This document shows, piece by piece, positions 43,047 through 50,025 of a stretch of 50,025 nt of DNA; the first letter of the stretch is position 1; each line of letters begins with the position of its first letter. Source of the stretch: Sphingopyxis macrogoltabida (lineage in GTDB: Bacteria; Pseudomonadota; Alphaproteobacteria; Sphingomonadales; Sphingomonadaceae); the NCBI GenBank assembly GCA_003241685.1, contig QFPJ01000019.1, forward strand, positions 1-50,025, given 5' to 3'. The position numbers were made by a program, and so were the translations under genes. The notes below the pieces were generated by a model that saw only the letters and a list, made by a program, of their open reading frames with translations, made no database searches and had not been told where the DNA came from.

Positions 43047-43094
43047 GCGAACGATTATCAATATCTATTGACTGTGCGAACGACTCTCAATAGC
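43047..43094 (+). promoter_or_regulatory. Two Fur-like sites before the receptor gene
   Basis: The 19-base segments at 43047-43065 and 43076-43094 are direct repeats matching at 15 positions (GCGAACGA, two differing bases around a shared T, then TCAATA). They resemble Fur boxes in AT content and in the ATTATCAAT core. They lie 32-79 bases before the GTG start of the receptor. A related segment precedes the PepSY gene at 49349. Confidence 0.55.
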
Positions 43095-43125
43095 GGCGAC
43101 CCGTCCATAACAAGGGGGTAAAGCC

Positions 43126-45489
43126 GTGAAAACTTCGACGTCCGCCACATTTCTGGCGCTTTCCTGCGTCGGCAGTCTGATCAGCACCGCGGCCATGGCG
43201 GCCGAGGCCGGGGCCGATGCGTCCGATCAGCAAACCGAGCGCGAACGCCGCGAGGAACGCGAACAGATCATCGTCAACGGTCAACATTATCAGACGCAGC
43301 AGGAATCGCCGAAATCGACGCGGACGGTGCGCGATACGCCGCAGACCGTCACCGTCATCACCGGCGAAACGATCGAGCAGCAGAATCTGCTGACGCTGCG
43401 CGACATGCTGTCGACCGTGCCCGGCATTACTTTCGGCGCCGCCGAGGGCGGTTCGCCCCCCGCCGACTCGATCAACTTCCGCGGCTATTCGGCCAGTTCC
43501 GATATCACCCAGGATGGCGTGCGCGACAGCGCCGCCTACAACCGGTCCGACTCGTTCAACCTGGAACAGCTGGAAATCGTCAACGGCGCCAATTCGGTGC
43601 AGAACGGGGCGGGTTCGGTCGGCGGATCGATCAACATCGTCACCAAGCGCCCGCTGGACGAAACCCGCGTCATCGCGACCGGGGGGATCGGCACCGACAA
43701 TTATTATCGCGCCACCGTCGATGCGAACCTGCGCGCCAGCGACCTGATCGCGGTGCGCCTGAATGCCATGGCACACAAGAATGACGTTCCCGGCCGCGAT
43801 GTGGAGAATTACGAGCGCTGGGGCGTGGCGCCGTCGATCAGCATCGGCATGTCGGGTCCGACGAAGCTGACGCTGCAATATCTGCACCAGGAAGACGACA
43901 ATATCCCGCAATATGGGGTGCCCTATTATGACGGCCTGGTTCCCGGCGTCGATCGCAGCGACTATTTCGGCTATCGCAACGTCGATCGTCAGGAGATCAC
44001 GGTCAATCAGGCGACGATCACGGTCGAGCATGACCTGAGCGACAACTGGTCGCTTCGCAACCTGACCCGCTGGCAACAGGTCAGCCAGCTGACCATCGTC
44101 GGACCGCCGCAGGGCACCTATTGCCTGGCGTCGGGCACGACACCGGGCGGCGGCAGCTGCACCGTCACCGTTTCCGGCGCGCCTTTCACCGTCCCCAACG
44201 GCTATTATTACATTGGCGGGCCGCGCGGCACGACGCGCGATTCGACGAACGATCTGATGTATGACCAGCTCGATCTGCGCGGCGTCTTCAACACCGGGGC
44301 GATCGAACATACGCTCGTCATCGGCGCGTCCGCGCTGTGGGAAAAGTACCGGCTGGACAACGGCAACGCGCTGCGCAATCCCGACGGCACGGCCTTTTAC
44401 ACCCGGTATCCGCTGGTCAACATCGCCAATCCGAACGAGCTGGTCGTCGGCCCGGCGCTGCCGCGCGGCTTCACCTATGGCAGCAACGTCTATGACGGGC
44501 CGGTCAACCTCACCTTCACGGGCCGGCAGCGTGGCGAAGTGAATAATTACGCCGTCTATCTGTTCGACGCGATGAAGATCGGCAAGTTCGAGGTGAATGG
44601 CGGCCTGCGCTATGAAAAGAGCAGCGGGTCGAACCGCAACGGCCTGGGCGTGACGACCCCCACCAGCTATAGCAACAACCTGTTCTCCTACCGCATCGGG
44701 CTGGTGTACAAGCCCGTCGAGGCGGTGACGCTCTATGCCGCCTATGGCAATTCCAAGACACCCTCGCAATCGTCGGTCAACGGCAGCTGTTCGGAGGCCG
44801 CCGTCAACGGCAATTGCAACGTGCGGCCGGAAGGCGCCAAGAATTACGAGATCGGTGCCAAGGCCGAGGTCGCTGGGGGACGCCTGTTGCTGAGCGCTGC
44901 CGCGTTCCGGAACGAGCGCGACAGCTACCGCGTCAATTCGGGCGATCCGACCCTGCCCGATCAGGTGCTGGACGGTCATTCGCGGGTCGATGGCATCGCG
45001 CTCAGCGCCGTCGGTCAGATCCTGCCCGGCTGGTCGGTCACCGCCAACTACACCTATCTGGACAGCGAGATCATCCAGTCGGTTTCCAACTTCTGCCTGG
45101 CCAATCCCGGACAGGGCGACTGCACCAATTCGGTCGCATTCCCGGACCCGGTGGCCGGCGCGCAGTTGCAGAACACCCCGAAACATTCGGGCAGCCTGTT
45201 CACGACCTATGAACTGCCCTTCGGCCTCCGCATCGGCTATGGCGCGACCTATCAGGGCAAATATACCTTCAACCTGCCCACCGCCACGACCAACCCCGTG
45301 CTGTTCCAGGCGGACGATTATTGGGTTCACAATGCCTATGTGGCCTATAGCTTCAACGATCGGATCAGCGCACAGCTCAACGTGAAGAATTTCACCGACA
45401 AGCTGTATTTCAACCGCATCCGCAACAATGGCTGGGCAACGCCCGGCGATGCGCGGTCGGCGGTTCTGACGCTGACCGTCGGCCTCTGA
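43126..45489 (+). CDS. TonB-dependent siderophore receptor, catecholate type
   Basis: This 787-aa outer-membrane receptor has a signal peptide ending STAAMA, a TonB-box-like EQIIVNG, a plug domain (TPQTVTVITGETIEQQNLLT, through INFRGYSASSDITQDGVRD and GSVGGSINIVTKRPL) and a 22-strand barrel. It resembles Fiu/CirA-type ferric catecholate receptors. The start is GTG at 43126 with AAGGGGG upstream. The C-terminus is AVLTLTVGL, lacking the terminal aromatic residue common in outer-membrane proteins. Two Fur-like sites precede it. TonB is encoded upstream and PiuC, a usual partner of Fiu-like receptors, downstream. Confidence 0.93.
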   Translation: MKTSTSATFLALSCVGSLISTAAMAAEAGADASDQQTERERREEREQIIVNGQHYQTQQESPKSTRTVRDTPQTVTVITGETIEQQNLLTLRDMLSTVPGITFGAAEGGSPPADSINFRGYSASSDITQDGVRDSAAYNRSDSFNLEQLEIVNGANSVQNGAGSVGGSINIVTKRPLDETRVIATGGIGTDNYYRATVDANLRASDLIAVRLNAMAHKNDVPGRDVENYERWGVAPSISIGMSGPTKLTLQYLHQEDDNIPQYGVPYYDGLVPGVDRSDYFGYRNVDRQEITVNQATITVEHDLSDNWSLRNLTRWQQVSQLTIVGPPQGTYCLASGTTPGGGSCTVTVSGAPFTVPNGYYYIGGPRGTTRDSTNDLMYDQLDLRGVFNTGAIEHTLVIGASALWEKYRLDNGNALRNPDGTAFYTRYPLVNIANPNELVVGPALPRGFTYGSNVYDGPVNLTFTGRQRGEVNNYAVYLFDAMKIGKFEVNGGLRYEKSSGSNRNGLGVTTPTSYSNNLFSYRIGLVYKPVEAVTLYAAYGNSKTPSQSSVNGSCSEAAVNGNCNVRPEGAKNYEIGAKAEVAGGRLLLSAAAFRNERDSYRVNSGDPTLPDQVLDGHSRVDGIALSAVGQILPGWSVTANYTYLDSEIIQSVSNFCLANPGQGDCTNSVAFPDPVAGAQLQNTPKHSGSLFTTYELPFGLRIGYGATYQGKYTFNLPTATTNPVLFQADDYWVHNAYVAYSFNDRISAQLNVKNFTDKLYFNRIRNNGWATPGDARSAVLTLTVGL

Positions 45490-45586
45490 CGATCGAACCG
45501 GGAGCGGCATCGCCGTCGCTCCCGGGATTGATCTGCCCGGCCGGCTGTGGCAGCGCGCCGTGATAGCGTCCGAAAGATAGCCCGCC

Positions 45587-46270
45587 ATGCTGATCGCCAT
45601 TCCCGACCTTATCGGCGCCGCCGACCTGTCCGGCATCCGGCAAGTGATCGATGCCGCCGAATGGATCGACGGGAATGCGACGTCGGGGCCCCAGTCGGCA
45701 CTGGCCAAAAGCAACGAGCAGCTGCCCGAAGACAGCGATGCCGCGATCCGCGCCGGACGCATGGTCCTGGACGCCCTGGGCCGTTCGCCGCTGTTCTTCG
45801 CCGCCGCGCTGCCGCTCAAGATATTTCCGCCGCTGTTCAACCGCTATGGCGCCGGACAGGAATTCGACACGCATGTCGACAATGCCATGCGGCACCGGGC
45901 GGGAACCGATTTTCGCATCCGCAGCGACCTGTCGATCACCGTCTTTCTGGAACCGCCCGAAGCCTATGACGGCGGCGAGTTGCTGATCGAGGATCATTAC
46001 GGCGTTCAGCGGGTCAAGCTGCCCGCCGGGCATGCCGTCCTCTACCCCTCCTCCAGCCTGCATCGGGTCACGCCGGTGACGCGCGGACGCCGGGTCGCGT
46101 CCTTCTTCTGGCTGCAATCGATGATCCGCGATGCCGACGCGCGGCGTATTCTGTTCGACCTCGACCGTTCGGTGCAGCGGTTGACCGGCGAACTGGGGGG
46201 CAAGGATCGGTCGGTGATCGAACTGACCGGCGTCTATCACAATCTGCTGCGGCGCTGGGCCGACAGCTGA
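45587..46270 (+). CDS. piuC: Fe(II)/2-oxoglutarate PKHD-type hydroxylase PiuC
   Basis: This 227-aa oxygenase belongs to the PiuC/YbiX family. The iron ligands are His96 and Asp98 (FDTHVDN) and His159 (SSSLHRVTPV), and Arg169 (TRGRR) binds 2-oxoglutarate. Members are repeatedly found beside Fiu- or PiuA-type siderophore receptors and are iron-regulated, but their substrate is unproven. It follows the receptor gene by 97 bases on the same strand and may share its promoter. Confidence 0.93.
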   Translation: MLIAIPDLIGAADLSGIRQVIDAAEWIDGNATSGPQSALAKSNEQLPEDSDAAIRAGRMVLDALGRSPLFFAAALPLKIFPPLFNRYGAGQEFDTHVDNAMRHRAGTDFRIRSDLSITVFLEPPEAYDGGELLIEDHYGVQRVKLPAGHAVLYPSSSLHRVTPVTRGRRVASFFWLQSMIRDADARRILFDLDRSVQRLTGELGGKDRSVIELTGVYHNLLRRWADS

Positions 46271-46277
46271 ACGCACC

Positions 46278-46296
46278 GCGGGCCAGACCGGCCCGC
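46278..46296. terminator. Short hairpin between convergent piuC and apbE
   Basis: GCGGGCC (46278-46284) pairs with GGCCCGC (46290-46296) over a 5-base loop in the 28-base gap between two convergent stops. No clear U-run follows, so termination is only possible. Confidence 0.35.
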
Positions 46297-46298
46297 CA

Positions 46299-47177
46299 TT
46301 ATGTCAGCATCGCGCGCCACGCATCGGACGGATGCTCGCGCCCGCCCGCGACAATGCAGGCGGCCAACCCCTGCCGGTTCGCCGCCTCGATTCCGCGGTC
46401 CGCCCCCATCACGGTCAGCGCCGTTGCCCAGCCGTCGGCCATCATGCATCGGCGGTGGAGGACCGTCACCGACGCGACGTCATGGACGATCGGCCGCCCG
46501 GTGCCGGGATCGAAACTGTGCGAATAATGGCGCCCTCCCGCTGAAAAGCCGCGGCGATAATTGCCCGAGGTGGCAACCGACAGATCGTGCAGCGCGATGC
46601 GCCACGGTGGGGGCGCTGGTGCGGGAAGCGACGACGGCGGTTCGACATCGACCCACCAGGGCTGGCCGTCCGGCCTTATGCCCTGGCCGCGCAATTCTCC
46701 CCCCACTTCGATCAGAAAATGGCGGACGCCCATATCCAGCAACCGTTCGGCCGCCAGATCGACGGCATAGCCTTTCGCGATGCCCGACAGGTCGAGGCTG
46801 GTGCCCTCGCCGCGCCGGATACGCCGGGCATCCGCGTCGAAATCCAGTTGCCGCGCAGCGGTCCGCGACGCGGCGTCATCCGGGACCGTCGAGACGGGAC
46901 CGGCGCCGCCGAAGCCCCAGCGTTCGGTGACATCGCCCAGACCGGGATCGAAGGCGCCGTCGCTGGCGGCCGCAATGTCCCGCGCGGCGGAGAGAACCGA
47001 GGCGAACTCGGACGGGATCGGCCACCACTGGCCCGGCGGGGCGGCGTTGAATCGCGACAGGTCGGACGCCGCGTTCCACTGGCTCATCTGCGCGATGACG
47101 ATGGCAAAGGCCGCCTCCACCGCCGCAACGGCACCCTCCCGCGGCGCAACCGCGAGCAGCGACCATGCGGTGCCCAT
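46299..47177 (-). CDS. apbE: FAD:protein FMN transferase (ApbE family)
   Basis: This protein of at least 292 aa transfers FMN from FAD to a threonine or serine of extracytoplasmic partner proteins. Motifs are MGTAWSL at the start, FDPGLGDVTERWGF, GTSLDLSGIAKGYAVDLAAE, HFLIEVGGELRGQG, SGNYRRGF, HSFDPGTGRPI and ADGWATALTVMG, the last two supplying Mg2+ and FAD contacts. The first standard start codon is ATG 47177. The frame stays open with coding-like codons through LTPAAFAGRD up to 47258, where a CTG overlaps the DUF4198 stop, so the true start may lie there. It is the last gene of a leftward unit with PepSY, DUF2271 and DUF4198. Confidence 0.92.
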   Translation of the reverse strand: MGTAWSLLAVAPREGAVAAVEAAFAIVIAQMSQWNAASDLSRFNAAPPGQWWPIPSEFASVLSAARDIAAASDGAFDPGLGDVTERWGFGGAGPVSTVPDDAASRTAARQLDFDADARRIRRGEGTSLDLSGIAKGYAVDLAAERLLDMGVRHFLIEVGGELRGQGIRPDGQPWWVDVEPPSSLPAPAPPPWRIALHDLSVATSGNYRRGFSAGGRHYSHSFDPGTGRPIVHDVASVTVLHRRCMMADGWATALTVMGADRGIEAANRQGLAACIVAGGREHPSDAWRAMLT

Positions 47178-47254
47178 CGTATCGCCGCGGAAGGAAGCGA
47201 CCGGCGCCGCGGCGTCACGCCCGGCGAACGCCGCCGGGGTGAGCGCGCGCGGAA

Positions 47255-48103
47255 TCAGGACGCGGTCGGCCAGGGTGCCATGACCTCCAGCGTCGTGACA
47301 TAGCTGGCGCGGCGCGCCAGCGCGGGCGGTCCCGATGCGTCCCCCTCGCCTTCCGCGCGCGGCGTGGTGACATTCACCCAGTACATGCCGGGTTCGGGCC
47401 AGGTCACGTCAACCTTGCCGTTCGCGTCAGTGGTAAGGTCCATCTGGCCCAGCTGGTCGCGATAGCGGATGCCGCCGGGGATCACGGTGACGGGAAAATT
47501 CGCCGCAGGCTTGCCGTCGATCAGGAACTGAAAGCTCGCCGCTTCGCCCGCGATCAAATCGTTGGGATGGGTGACGGGGACGAATTCGATGCCCTTGCCG
47601 GTCGGTGTGAACAGCGTCGTGGTCGGTTCGCCGACCGTCACGAAAATCTCGTTGCGGTTGCTGGTTTCCGCCGTCTGTACATTGGTGGCACCGGCGGGTA
47701 CGCGCTCGGCCAGATTGGCGGCTGTGGTCCCGCGCGGCAGGCGTTCGGTCTTGCCGCCCAGATCATAGGTGCCCATCAGTGCGTCGGAGACCGACGCGAT
47801 GCGCCAGGTTCCCTTCCGGGTCAGGTGCACGTCGAACGTGCTGCGATAACGCCCCGTCGCCTTGTTCTCGATCGTCGCCTCGCTGCCATCGGGCGCCCAC
47901 GCCTTTACCGCATCGAGCCGCAGTGGTTGATGTTCGAAATAGAAGAGGTCGTTCGACACCGCGGCATCGACCGTCACCCAGACGTCTTCGCCCGACAGCA
48001 CCGTCGATGACGGCAGCATCCACTGGCGATGCGCGCTTGCCGGGACGGCGATCAGCGCGGCCAGCATCGCGGCCCCCGCGAAACTCAGAAACTGCTTTTT
48101 CAT
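47255..48103 (-). CDS. DUF4198 periplasmic protein
   Basis: This 282-aa protein has a signal peptide (FAGAAMLAALIAVPASA) and then AHRQWMLPSSTVLSG, the usual opening of DUF4198 (NikM-like) proteins, whose N-terminal histidine can bind metal. A beta-rich body follows, with a CarboxypepD-like tail (QMDLTTDANGKVDVTWPEPG). In clusters with a PepSY protein, DUF2271 and ApbE, DUF4198 proteins are thought to act in periplasmic handling of iron or its carriers. It follows the DUF2271 gene by 18 bases. Confidence 0.88.
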   Translation of the reverse strand: MKKQFLSFAGAAMLAALIAVPASAHRQWMLPSSTVLSGEDVWVTVDAAVSNDLFYFEHQPLRLDAVKAWAPDGSEATIENKATGRYRSTFDVHLTRKGTWRIASVSDALMGTYDLGGKTERLPRGTTAANLAERVPAGATNVQTAETSNRNEIFVTVGEPTTTLFTPTGKGIEFVPVTHPNDLIAGEAASFQFLIDGKPAANFPVTVIPGGIRYRDQLGQMDLTTDANGKVDVTWPEPGMYWVNVTTPRAEGEGDASGPPALARRASYVTTLEVMAPWPTAS

Positions 48104-48121
48104 TGTCCTGCCCTTTCTTCC

Positions 48122-48652
48122 CTAGCGGAAGGAAACCGAGACGGCCCCCAATTCGGTGGTGCCCGCGGCGCGTCCGCCCGCCCCCGCCTTCGCAGGCCAG
48201 GTGAAGGGGATGCGCAGCAATTCGCGGCCGCCCACCTCGCGCGACGCTTCGATCACCAGCGTATATTGGCCGGGCGCCGTCGCGCCGAGCTGCGCGCGCG
48301 TGAAGCTGATCTTGTGCGTACCCGGCGCGCGCGTCGCCCCGGTGATGCCGTTGGCGGGAAAGGTCATCGACCGGCCCGACACGCGCCACCACTGGCGCAC
48401 GTCGCGAAGCCATTTCGTTCCTTCGTTCGCCTTCATGTCATGGTCGTACCAGACCGCGACGGTCTTTGCCTTCGCGCCCTCTTTTTCGACCCAGAAAGCC
48501 ACATAGGGACGGTGATATTCGGCGACCTTCAACCGCGGAATGGCGATGGTGACGTCCATCGTCGCGGGCGCGGCGGCGAGCACCGGCACGGCGAGCGCCG
48601 CGCTGAGACCGACCGATCCGCCGATGACCAGCGTGCGCGAGGGAGGCCGCAT
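48122..48652 (-). CDS. DUF2271 protein, predicted flavinylated
   Basis: This 176-aa protein has a signal peptide (VIGGSVGLSAALAVPVLA) and a DUF2271 domain containing VAFWVEKEGAKAKTVAVWYD and ITGATRAPGTHKISF. The segment NGITGAT (residues 101-107) matches the ApbE target pattern, in which the final threonine receives FMN. The first residue of that pattern is usually aspartate and is asparagine here. With ApbE encoded two genes downstream, covalent FMN at Thr107 is plausible. ATG 48652 follows the PepSY stop by 11 bases. Confidence 0.85.
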   Translation of the reverse strand: MRPPSRTLVIGGSVGLSAALAVPVLAAAPATMDVTIAIPRLKVAEYHRPYVAFWVEKEGAKAKTVAVWYDHDMKANEGTKWLRDVRQWWRVSGRSMTFPANGITGATRAPGTHKISFTRAQLGATAPGQYTLVIEASREVGGRELLRIPFTWPAKAGAGGRAAGTTELGAVSVSFR

Positions 48653-48663
48653 GGCAATTACTC

Positions 48664-49308
48664 CTAGTGAATGAAGATGATGGCGATGGCCGCCGGTATC
48701 GCCAGCCCCGCGCCGACGAGCGGCCAGGTGCTGCGGCGTTTCGCGGCGTGCAGTTGCAGCAGGAACAGTCCGGTGAGCGCGAAGACCAGGCACGCACCGG
48801 AAAATATGTCGATGAACAGGCTCCACGCACCGCCCGAATTGCGCCCCTTGTGCAAATCGTTGAGATAGGAGACCCAGCCGCGATCGGTGATTTCGGCGGT
48901 CACGCCGCCTTCGGCCCGGTCGATCGCAACCCAGGCATCGCCGCCGGGGCGCGGCGCGGGCAGATAGACTTCGTCGGCCGACCATTCGGCCTCCGCCGAT
49001 GCACGAACCGGAAAATGGGACTCGACCCATTGGGCGACGGGCGCCGGCAATGCGCCCTTCCCGTCCGCCGGTTCGGCGGCCGCCAATGCCTGTTGCAGCG
49101 CCGCCGGCAACCGCGCCGACCGTTCGACGACGACCGGCGACGCTTCGATGTCCGCCGCATGATTGAGCGTGAAGCCGGTGATCGCGAACAACAGCAGGCC
49201 GATCAGGCTGATCGCCGAACTCATCCAGTGCCACATGTGAAGCTGCTTCAGCCAGAAGGCCTTGCGAGCCTTTCTGGTCGTCTGGCGCGAAGCGGTCGGT
49301 GCGTGCAT
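48664..49308 (-). CDS. PepSY-associated transmembrane protein
   Basis: This 214-aa membrane protein begins with a basic stretch and WLKQLHMWHWMSS, then a helix (LIGLLLFAITGFTLNHA), a periplasmic PepSY-like region of about 110 residues, a second helix (SLFIDIFSGACLVFALTGLFL) and a third at the C-terminus. Histidines near the helices (LHMWHW, LNHA, DLHKG) could ligate heme, as proposed for ferric-reductase-like PepSY proteins. I chose ATG 49308, with GGAAG upstream. It is the first gene of the leftward iron unit and has a Fur-like site 40-60 bases before it. Confidence 0.87.
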   Translation of the reverse strand: MHAPTASRQTTRKARKAFWLKQLHMWHWMSSAISLIGLLLFAITGFTLNHAADIEASPVVVERSARLPAALQQALAAAEPADGKGALPAPVAQWVESHFPVRASAEAEWSADEVYLPAPRPGGDAWVAIDRAEGGVTAEITDRGWVSYLNDLHKGRNSGGAWSLFIDIFSGACLVFALTGLFLLQLHAAKRRSTWPLVGAGLAIPAAIAIIFIH

Positions 49309-49629
49309 GAAGAGACTTCCGCCAGGTTCGAGATGACGGGCAACTATCGAGAACGATTCGCAATTACAATAATTATTATCCGCGTTCACCATAATAGGTC
49401 GGCCGCCGTGGGCGATCCGCGACCGTGGCAGAAGATGGAGAAATGGCGGGCAGTGCCCGACGAAGATGAACACTATGAGGTCGTCATAACCCTTCGTCCG
49501 CTGAATGCCATCATACAGTTACCCTGTGGATTTGCCCGTTCGTCCATCTTGCGAGACTACTCGACGAAAACGTCGACAACTGGGACTCTCCTGCCCAGTT
49601 GCCTTGCTCGCTAATCGGGAAAACTGCCG
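49309..49629. other. Intergenic region before the PepSY gene
   Basis: About 320 bases without a credible gene separate the PepSY start from the MarR stop. The left part is AT-rich and holds the Fur-like site. Further right there is a small CGACG-AAAA-CGTCG hairpin (about 49561-49574) near the MarR gene end. I see nothing else. Confidence 0.5.
49349..49367 (-). promoter_or_regulatory. Fur-like site before the PepSY gene
   Basis: GAGAACGATTCGCAATTAC resembles the two sites at 43047 and 43076 (shared GAACGA and CAAT). It is followed by an AT-rich stretch, AATTATTATC, that could hold the promoter of the leftward PepSY-DUF2271-DUF4198-ApbE unit. Confidence 0.5.
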
Positions 49630-50025
49630 CTATCGCATGGCGCTTGCCAGCCGCATCAGTATATTTGCGACAAGTTCAGGGTCGAGCGGCGCCGCGGCGT
49701 CGACAAGGCGCTTTTCGGCATCGGCAACGATGACGGAGGCGGCCTCCAGGGCTTGATCCCCCAAGCGAGTCAATTCGGTCTGTTGAACGCGTCCGTGCTC
49801 CGGATGAGGCGTGCGCTTGATCAAGCCAGACTTTTCGAGGGTAACGAGAATCGCCTGCATCGTCTGCGGCGTGACGAAGGCCTGGCGCGCCAGCACCGCG
49901 TTCGACGCCCCCGGTGCGACCTTCAGATAGGCGAGCACCGCATATTGCGGCGTGGTCAGGCCGATCTGGCGCAACTGCGCATCCATGCGCGTCCGGAGCG
50001 CATGCTGGGCCTGCTTCAGCGCGAA
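49630..50025 (-). CDS. MarR-family transcriptional regulator, 5' truncated
   Basis: The minus-strand frame runs off the right edge, leaving 131 codons. The visible part is a MarR winged helix: LRQIGLTTPQYAVLAYL, then NAVLARQAFVTPQTMQAILV (recognition region) and the wing SGLIKRTPHPEHGRVQQTEL, followed by a C-terminal dimerisation helix. An ATG at 49986 is internal: the codons before it (QAQHALRTR) continue the usual MarR first helix. The regulated genes are outside the window or unknown. Confidence 0.87.
   Translation of the reverse strand, partial: FALKQAQHALRTRMDAQLRQIGLTTPQYAVLAYLKVAPGASNAVLARQAFVTPQTMQAILVTLEKSGLIKRTPHPEHGRVQQTELTRLGDQALEAASVIVADAEKRLVDAAAPLDPELVANILMRLASAMR

Noticed and set aside
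43087..45840. 917-codon leftward open frame opposite the siderophore receptor
   Set aside because: The receptor frame has plug and barrel motifs and Fur-like sites; the opposite frame has none.
49505..49756. Rightward 83-codon frame overlapping the MarR gene end
   Set aside because: Most of it is antisense to the MarR coding sequence and it has no domain or ribosome-binding site.

Overview
The window looks like chromosomal DNA of an alphaproteobacterium of the order Sphingomonadales. The signs are high GC content, a circularly permuted two-piece tmRNA with the tag ANDNEALALAA, a zapA / 6S RNA / 5-formyl-THF cyclo-ligase block, a CpdR cell-cycle regulator, palindromic extragenic repeats of the type common in sphingomonads, and a TonB/PiuC iron-uptake region. 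I see no insertion sequence, phage, CRISPR array or integrase. Nearly all of the DNA is coding and many genes overlap by 4 to 13 bases.

Layout. 1-3526: end of a cobalamin operon (cobC partial, cobD, cobQ, cobU/P). 3519-10903: a complete histidine-utilisation locus, with hutF-hutC leftward and hutI-hutH-hutG-hutU rightward, diverging from a probable HutC operator. It uses the five-step route in which HutF makes formylglutamate and HutG deformylates it. 10920-12039: a short cation-efflux protein and a CadR-like MerR regulator around a perfect 9+5+9 palindrome. 12113-12484: permuted ssrA. 12549-16437: inositol-monophosphatase-like gene, efp, M23 peptidase, thiE, a lipoprotein and a membrane protein. 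16442-21762: the central-carbon run tkt-gap-pgk-fba, read leftward. 21943-23640: small coiled-coil protein, zapA, 6S RNA, 5-formyl-THF cyclo-ligase and DUF2842. 23719-25047: tRNA-Asp and an AI-2E-family permease.

25232-33031 is the most unusual block. Two secreted paralogues (334 and 353 aa), a 154-aa secreted protein and a 1703-aa protein all carry a signal peptide and DUF11-like beta-sandwich sequence. The large protein adds a Cna-B-like module and a long C-terminal part that looks like an outer-membrane beta-barrel. A strong hairpin precedes the large gene, and a run of nine G lies near the end of the gene before it. I do not recognise this four-gene set as a named system; it could be a surface-display or cell-envelope assembly.

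33138-36886: branched-chain 2-oxoacid dehydrogenase E1 alpha, E1 beta and E2. The DNA for one E2 linker carries sequence like the extragenic repeats. 36981-42225: thymidylate synthase, a stand-alone RadC-like JAMM protein, tRNA-Pro, a structured small-RNA candidate with an intrinsic terminator, an N-formylglutamate amidohydrolase paralogue next to cpdR, tRNA-Val, a dienoyl-CoA-reductase-like SDR and an alpha/beta hydrolase.

42269-49308: an iron region with TonB, a catecholate-type TonB-dependent receptor and PiuC rightward, and PepSY, DUF2271, DUF4198 and ApbE leftward. Fur-like sites precede both the receptor and the PepSY gene. Receptor uptake followed by flavin-based reduction of ferric siderophore in the periplasm is a coherent reading. 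The window ends inside a MarR-family regulator.
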